From positions 1,798,001 to 1,862,000 of the forward strand of contig ML058447.1 in NCBI GenBank assembly GCA_003013855.2: a stretch of DNA of 64,000 bases, given 5' to 3'. The stretch comes from Liriodendron chinense (Eukaryota > Streptophyta > Magnoliopsida > Magnoliales > Magnoliaceae). Below are positions 57,501-64,000 of this stretch, one piece after another (position 1 is the first letter of the stretch; each line of letters starts with the position of its first letter). The translations under genes and the position numbers were made by a program. The notes beneath the pieces are model-generated. The model was not told the DNA's origin. It made no database searches and saw only the letters and a list, made by a program, of their open reading frames with translations.

Positions 57501-57689
57501 CAGAGCATCCAGGTTTTTGCCCCGGGTGATACTTAAGATGCAGCCCTGATGTTCTAAAAAGTGACACATTGGTGGGAGAGAGCAGTATGTGTGAAAGTTC
57601 ACATACAATGATTATTGAACATTTCTCTACATACATTTAAAATTATGTTACTAATTTTAAAATGTTTTTTATAATTTTTATTATGTTAC

Positions 57690-57951
57690 GACTTCACTCC
57701 AGTCACTAGCCCTCGTTGCGGCTCCACCCTGAACGCCTTTAGGGTGGCGAAAGCGGATATGTCGGATTGGGCCACCTAGCTGTTGGGCTTTGTAGTCTGT
57801 TTGTATTGCCTTAGGTCTGTATAGTCCCGGGCCATCTTGGGCCTTGGTATGGGTCTGTATACTTGTTGGGTGTGGTGCTGGGGTTGTTGGGCCCCGGTTT
57901 GCTGGTTTTTGGTTTGTTGGCAATAAATATTAAAAAAAAAAAAAAAAAAAC
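57690..57951 (+). mobile_element. LINE 3' end with poly-A
   Basis: A GT-rich 3' UTR-like stretch ('gtttgctggtttttggtttg', 'ttggcaataaatatt') ends in 20 A residues (about 57931-57951). No coding part is certain; target duplication not found. It may instead be a retrocopy. Confidence 0.45.
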
Positions 57952-59141
57952 CAACTTTACCCCAATTGCCTTTCAATTTTTTTTTTTTTTTTATTGCACT
58001 TTCATTATATAAAATATTCAGGTATAACTGAGCTAATATCCAAAGAGTTCCTATACCATGGTCCATGATGTGTCATATACAGCATGGGTAATCTGAGGGA
58101 TTTGAGAATCCAAATATCTTAGCCAGCAAGTCACCTAAATTGGAGAGTTCGATTTTTTATTTTTTTATTTTGAAAGAAAGATAGTTCAATTTTTATTTCG
58201 TCTAATAAGCCAACTCTTCTCTGATGAGCTAGAAGGACAAACAGAGAGCCAAGAAACAAATCAATTTCTTTCTACCACAAACTTTTGAGAATATTCAAAT
58301 CAGCAATAGGAGTGCTTCCTGTTGAAATCGATAATACATGCACACAGGCTGATCTGATACAAATGAAAGACACAGCCATAACCAAAGGGAATATAAAGAG
58401 TGCAAATTCACAGTCACATAGGTTGGCGGGAGAGCAACTTGGATAAGAATAAACTTCAAAAAGAAACCAAGCTCCTCCAAATTACTAGCGATATAGATGA
58501 AGGCTCCAAGATCCCACAAATCTTGAGAACATAGAGATTTTGCTCCTTGTAAGAAAACTGCATGGCGCAAGGAGATTCTTTTATCGTTATCTCATTGGCT
58601 TCTAGTAACATGGTTCCTAGTTTATATTCATGGACTTTTTTTTTTCTTTTGACCAAAGGATTTTGTTCTTTTAGGGAATGTTTGGAAGTACCATCGGAAT
58701 CAAACTCCCACTTGTTCAAGCGTACTCTTTTAGGACAATATTACACACCGAGTTTGGTATGGTGTGATTTTGTCCCAAAAAGAGCTTGGCACCTCCTACT
58801 TGACTTACTGTGGATGTACATCGATGCCTAATGACTTACAAATACTTACAGTCTTCGAAGTGACGAGTAAGAGAACACTCTCAGGCCAATGAAGAATGAT
58901 ATTTTTCCGAAAGGATGACGAGGTGGGGACTGTTAGTATGATAGGCAATGGCATTTCAGGCAATGAAAAGGTGACATGGGTAAATTTGGCAAAAGATAGA
59001 ATGAACAAGAAGGCAGCTACTGGACGCTTGACCTGAGAAATGCAAGCAGAAAGGAAGACACCACTGACAATGAAGAAGACAATGAACTCTCAAGAAGTGG
59101 TTCACATACAAGGACGCAAAAAGAAGAATCCAAGGCACGCT
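57952..59141. other. Intergenic, no recognisable gene
   Basis: Short open frames exist on both strands but none has family features. T-rich runs lie at 57979-57992 and 58628-58637. Confidence 0.4.
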
Positions 59142-59480
59142 AGAGTTTTTTTTTTTTTGGTAGGATAACAAATAATTTTTTTTGAAATGCCACTGTAGAA
59201 AGTGGAAAAGAATACAACCCAAGAGGAAATATTACAATTCAAGCAAGGACGCCACTACTTCAACATTTACATTTTTTTACCCCAGACACCCAATCTAACA
59301 CATCTCTTTTGGATTTCCACACACTCCTCCCAAGATCCTTGCTTGCTAAGGAAGCAACACCTATCCCAATCACACCATATATTCCATAAGATTGCCATTA
59401 GGACCAGGCATGCCAGAGATTTAGTGTTACCCTACCAACAAAGAAGCATGGAAGATGGCATCAGCCAAGGAGGGAGAATG
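59142..59480 (-). mobile_element. L1-type LINE 3' fragment
   Basis: Minus-strand reading gives 'AILWNIWCDWDRCCF', the conserved C-terminal L1 ORF2 region (usually ..LW.IW.ERN.R.F). A 3' UTR with 'gttgtattcttttccacttt' and an A tail (T run at 59144-59155) follows. Stops and frameshifts show it is dead. A related frame extends to about 59680. Confidence 0.6.
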
Positions 59481-60979
59481 ACTATGAAGAGCATTGCATA
59501 AGGGGTTTCCTCCTGCAACTCGTGGATGAGTTCTTGATGAGAACATCCACACATCATTTGTCCGAGTATACGCGAGGAGGAGGAGAGCACCGGTATCTTT
59601 TTGTCCAGACGACCCCGTACCACTAGGCCTGGATCATCATTAGAGCTACCCGTGGAAGACCCTACACTGAAAAGATGCACATAAGCTGCATTCCGAGGAG
59701 TATTGGGCCGTTGATCTTCATCAACACATCGTTTCGACCGTTGGATCGTGATCGGGGACCATTATCACCATCGGATCGAGATCGCAACCACCCGTGGGGT
59801 CCAATGAATAACACATAGGCCATTTGATGGCATAGATCTGTTTTAGGGTTTATTTGTTAGTCTATTTTACATTTTAGACCTTTAATGAGCTTTATGTTAT
59901 GTGTTTTTGTAGTTTTAAAAGTGATTTGGTAAAATGACAGTAAGTGGGGCATTATTGTAATTTTCTGCAACTTGGGAATAGGGGACGGGGGGTTACCCTA
60001 TGCTATTGCTTCATAAAAAAAAAACTGAGAAGTTTTCTCTCTTCATGTGATTTGAAGATTTCTCCCATGTGATTTGGATCTTAGTTTTGGTGTGAGGCCA
60101 TTCCTTTTCGACAAAGGTGCAAGACTTCCACTTATCTTCCATCTTCTTTCTTCTATTTATCAAAAGAGGTATTTTTTTTTTCAAACTTTCATCTTTTCCT
60201 CTTCCCTTTTGATCAAAAACCACTCAAACCCCTTCCTTCTTCTTTACATCATCCTACATTAACCCCAACCAAAACCAAACCCTAGCCAAACAACCCACAC
60301 GTGTGACCATACGGCCACACGTGTGAACTGCCATATCTCGCTGTACGGTCAGCCATACATCCCCTTGATTCCTCTGTTTCCCCATCAATATCCACTTGAA
60401 TCCCATACCCCTAACCCTAACCTAAACCCGATATCCCCAAATTCCATTTTTTCTCAAATCATCTAAACCCTAGATTTCTAATTACCCTAATTGGCATAAA
60501 ATTCCAAACACCCAACCCTTCAATTCTCCAATCCCCATCAATTAAGACCTGAAAACCCCAAATCCTTGACCAAACAAGTAGCCTAAGCCCTAATTTCAGT
60601 TTTCCCCTAAATCAAATGAACCCTAAATTAATCTAAACCCTAATTGAACAAACCCTAGTTAGTATTAGCTTCCCTTTTGAAATTAAATTAGTTCCTGTGC
60701 TAATTGGATGTCCCTACATCCATTAGATCCTATAATTTAAATGCTTGATTCTTGATGTGTGTGATGATTTAGCGTAGTTTGTAAATTTTAATTAGTTATA
60801 TTAAGTGGTTAATTGATCTCACTTAATTATTTAGTCACATGCATGTGTCCTAAACCAGTTCTTTTTAAGACAGAAATTGGTACTACAATCACACGTGGAT
60901 TGACTTGATCACACATGTTGCCCCATTTGTCTCACGTGTGGGACCATGGTCACATGCACGATAGCTTGATTATTTGTTT
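59481..60979. other. Gene-free stretch with AACCCTA-rich and CACGTG-rich parts
   Basis: From 60280 to 60660 there are about nine AACCCTA words, spaced irregularly. At 60295-60335 and 60890-60960 there are palindromic 'cacacgtgtg' and related 'cacgtg' words. No protein is supported. It could be part of an unclassified LTR or of a lost promoter region. Confidence 0.4.
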
Positions 60980-62994
60980 TGTTGTCGCCCAAATCTGGTC
61001 AACAAATGAGATTAAGGTAGTGCTGAAACGGCTTGGGGCTTTGGGATAGCCCACCCGTCGGTCCCTGCAAAATTAAGAGGGTGTAGACAATAGGGGTGTC
61101 GTTGAGCAGCGGTAGACCCTCTGATGCCTAAGTCAAGTTGGTTGAGCTCAGACGCAATGGTTATAAAGTTAGATTTCGCGCGTACCTTTATTTGAAGTCT
61201 GTGGTTATATTTATAGGGTGTGGCGTCAAGTTCTGGACCTAACAATTCCACCTTGACACGCTAGGCCTGTAGCAATCATTAGGCGTGGGAGCAGTTCCGG
61301 TTCTGACAGTCCTAGCTCGGCAGGCCAAGTTTCCGGCTGCAATCATTAGGCGTGGGACTTGACTTAGGCATTAGAGGGTGTGGCGTCAAGTTCTAGACCT
61401 AACAATTCCACCTTGACACGCTAGGCCTGTCGCAATCACTAGGCGTGAGAGCAGTTCCGGTTCTGACAGTCCTAGCCCGGTAGGCCAAGTTTCCAGTTGC
61501 AATCATTAGGTGTGGGAGTAGGTTCTGGACCTGTCAATCCCCATGTGTCGCACCAGAGGACCTTCAATGGGATTTGTATATCAAATTTCTTACGTCGCCA
61601 CTAGCGAGGGTTGGCCACTTGGCCTAGTCTGATCGAGATGTGGAGCTCGAGGCCCGAGTCTCTCCCTTTGGGCTCTCCATCTGATTTGTAGATCTTTCTC
61701 AAGGGGGAGCTCAGCTCAGTAGCTCGCCTTGGAGCTGGAGGGACTGCTTATCCCATGTAGATGACTCTTTTGATCAGACTCTTCATTACTGCTCAAAGAG
61801 TTAGTCGAACTACCGGCTCGGCCCCGTTCCACCTCTACTCGGTGGCCAGGGCCAAGGACTTATATTTGAGCCTTTGGGCCTTTTTCGTGTGTGGGGCCAG
61901 TTCGGAATCCCCCACATCCGAGGTCGACTTCCTCGGGCGCAGAAGTGAGGTCTTCTAACACGAACGGGTCTGGTGTTCGAATAGGAATCCTTGAATTTTC
62001 GAACTTTTGCTCGGATCTCGCTAGCTGGAAAGCCAAGAAACGAGGAATTAATGGCGGGCTCGGGATTCGAAGGGGCAATGTGATTGCTTGTATGACGCAA
62101 TTGTCACGTCGGTCTCTGGGTGAATCGCGTACTGACGCATGGCGACAACAAATCATGCGGATCGTCGGGCAAACCTCATGACGACACGTGGATGGGTGCG
62201 GCAGACGAGGAGGCATTGCACTGCTTGAGGCCACCCTGTGCTGATGGGTGGCATTGTACGGGGGGAGCAAGCACAAGGCACGCCTAAAAATACCCCGAGT
62301 CCCGTTTTTGTTTTTCACCTTCTATCCGTAGAGCCTCCCACTCTTCAGAAACAAAAAACTATTTATTGTTCCAACCCTTGTCGGAAGAAGGGTTGTTGGT
62401 GATTATGGCCTGGCCCTTGCCCAGCCAGGAAGAAAAGTAGAACGAGAAAGATATATAAACTGGGCAAAGAGCCTAAAGGGAAGAGCTCGAACCCCGAGCT
62501 CCACATCTCGATTAGACCAGACCGACCCTCGCCAAGGACGGCGCGAGAAATCCAGAATACGAATCCCATTGAAGGCCTTCCAATGTGACACGTGGGGGTT
62601 GACAGGTCCAGAACCTGTTCCCACACCTAATGATTGCAGCCAAAACTTGGTGTGTCGGGCTAGAACTGTCAGAACTGGAACAACTCCCACACCTAATGAT
62701 TACAGTAGGCGTAGCATGTCAAGGTGGAATTGTCAGGTCCAAAACCTGACGTCACACCCTATAAATACAACCACATACTCCAAGCAAAGGTATGCGCGAA
62801 ATCTAGCCTTACAACCCCTGCATCCGAGCTCAGCTGACCTGACTTAAGCATCAGAGGGTCTACAACCGCTCAGTGGCACCCCCATTGTCTATATCCTCTT
62901 CATTTTGCAAGACCGACGAGTGGACGATCTCAAAGCCCCAGGCCGTTTCAGCACTGCCTCAATCTCATCTGTTGACCAGATTTGGGCGACAACA
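60980..62994. repeat. 2-kb inverted repeat of two head-to-head LTR-like arms
   Basis: The left arm (60980 to about 61720, from TGTTGTCGCCCAAATCTGG) is matched in reverse complement by the right arm (about 62440-62994, to CCAGATTTGGGCGACAACA) over hundreds of bases. Each arm has a TATA-like 'ccctataaata' (minus at about 61207-61217, plus at 62758-62768), so the promoters would point outward. The left arm has an internal 160-bp direct duplication (61216 and 61376, 'gggtgtggcgtcaagttct'). The central ~700 bp are GC-rich and unmatched. Arms look like LTRs, but the family is unknown. Confidence 0.75.
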
Positions 62995-63425
62995 AGTTTT
63001 ATTTGCTTTTTTTTATTTTAAGTCTTGTACCAACCAAGATACCCCCTACTTAAAGCAATAGTTAAATAAGCTAGTAGGGTTTTAGTCTTTTCATTGGCAT
63101 TAGGGTTTCATTACTTTAATCATGTAGTCGCATTATGTTTTGGAGAGTAAAAGGTCTTCTTTTCTATTTTTGAGAAAATATCCACTGTTGCTGTTGCCAT
63201 TGATCTTAAGATTGTTAGCTAGATCTTTTACCATCTAATCCCATCCCATGCTTCTGTTTGCATTAATCATACTTTTTGGTTATGGCCAGCCCATCAGATC
63301 ACTACAGACATGAACAATCAACAGAAAAACAATAATTAAACTACATGCACAATCCTCTGTTTTCAGAAATTACAAAATTGGGTTGACTGTTATTTTCCTG
63401 TAAATAACAAAACTTCAACTAAGAA

Positions 63426-63801
63426 GTTTTCGGAAATCTGGTCAAGTATCCTCTGTTTCTTTCATCTTGATTGGACTCTGCCCGGCTCTATGGAAGCTTT
63501 TTTCATGGCCTGGCATGATGGAATGCCGCAGGGAAGTGTTTGGAAGAAATGGAGACTTTTGATGCTTGTTGTTTTGGGATAGTTTGGGGGGAGCGTAATA
63601 ACTGCTGCTTTGGGAATATTTGCAGCCACCCCTCGACAGCGATTTCTAAGGTGTTCTACCTTGTCAGGGACTGGGTTCCCCATTAGGGGTTGTGTTTGTT
63701 TTTCCTATTTGGTTTTGTTTCTCTGTGTTTTGTATTCTTAGCCTTTGGGCTTTTTCATTTAATTAATTTTTTGCCTTTCAAAAAAAAAAAAAAAAAAAAC
63801 C
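63426..63801 (+). mobile_element. 5'-truncated L1-type LINE with target duplication
   Basis: A 376-bp insert with a decayed C-terminal ORF2 ('IVWGERNNCCFGNI') followed by a 3' UTR and about 20 A. It is flanked by near-identical 17-bp repeats 'aaaacttcaactaagaa' (63409-63425) and 'aaaacttcaaataagaa' (63802-63818), the signature of target-primed reverse transcription. The single difference between them suggests some age. Confidence 0.8.
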
Positions 63802-63869
63802 AAAACTTCAAATAAGAAATGTGCGAATAAAAAAGGAGAGAAGAAACTGGGTTGGTTGTGTATCCTTCA

Positions 63870-64000
63870 AACCCAGCAAGCTATGCTAACAGCAAAGGGG
63901 AAAAAGTTCCCATTCTGGTATGACTACAGGTGTGGGTTCTAAGTGTTTAACTTGCTTCACAGCTACATTTCAGGTGTCGGATAAGGCAATTGTCCAGATG
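63870..64000. repeat. Segment duplicated from 57366-57500 (copy 2, cut by edge)
   Basis: Same words and order as 57366-57500, running into the window end. The flanks to the left of the two copies are unrelated, so this side marks one border of the duplication. Confidence 0.85.

Noticed and set aside
60280..60660. Interstitial telomere repeat
   Set aside because: AACCCTA words are irregularly spaced and separated by unrelated sequence, unlike a (CCCTAAA)n array; telo-box-like words in an LTR or leader are more likely.
61860..62318. 152-codon frame on the minus strand in the GC-rich centre of the inverted repeat
   Set aside because: It overlaps another long frame on the same strand and one on the other, has no family motif, and GC-rich sequence lowers stop frequency.
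1..64000. CRISPR array, operon, prophage, tRNA or rRNA genes, integrated virus
   Set aside because: The window is plant nuclear DNA; I saw no such structures. Pol III boxes found belong to SINEs with A tails, and polymerase-like sequence belongs to LINE and copia elements.

Overview
This is nuclear DNA from a flowering plant. The evidence is multi-exon genes with GT-AG introns, organelle-targeted pentatricopeptide repeat (PPR) proteins, plant-only gene families (GIP1-like, AHL, thylakoid CtpA) and a dense load of plant retrotransposons, MITEs and SINEs. The very frequent dispersed repeat built on GTGGGCCCCAC and 'atccatccatttt'-type stretches reminds me of magnoliid genomes, but that placement is a guess.

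Layout. 1-0.64 kb: end of a 33-bp minisatellite. 1.8-5.9 kb: two intron-less PPR genes arranged tail to tail (a DYW-type on +, an E-type on -). 6-19.6 kb: gene-free and filled with transposable elements. These include a composite Tourist-like MITE, a 2.7-kb solo Ty3/gypsy-type LTR with 5-bp target duplication, two SINEs in opposite orientation, and three rearranged copies of one LTR beside a gag fragment. 19.67-31.28 kb: a ten-exon GBF-interacting-protein-1-like gene (+), with a Harbinger-like element, an RTE-type LINE and a SINE in its introns. 32.77-33.53 kb: an intron-less AT-hook (AHL) gene broken by one extra base. 35.1 kb: an unassigned, possibly terminal, coding exon (-). 38.31-54.83 kb: a twelve-exon gene (-) for the thylakoid carboxyl-terminal processing protease (CtpA, D1 maturation). 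Its 1.48-kb coding sequence is spread over 16.5 kb because the introns hold a gag/protease-only copia element, a 1.1-kb solo LTR, two copies of a 302-bp TRIM-type element, a fold-back element and LINE tails. 56.77-56.94 kb: last exon of a succinate dehydrogenase iron-sulfur subunit (SDH2) gene (-), whose upstream exons I could not find in the window. 57-64 kb: LINE tails, an AACCCTA-rich stretch, a 2-kb inverted repeat made of two head-to-head LTR-like arms, and a second copy of a segment from the SDH2 side.

The genes do not form a pathway. Several products act in organelles (PPR proteins, CtpA, SDH2), while GIP1-like and AHL are nuclear DNA-associated proteins. I see no sign of a biosynthetic cluster, defence cassette or integrated virus. 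The most unusual structures are a duplicated GC splice donor in the GIP1-like gene, the nested TRIM-in-fold-back insertion with a clean target duplication, the LTRs with arrays of palindromic motifs, the minimal copia element, the head-to-head LTR hairpin, and the single-base break in the AHL gene.
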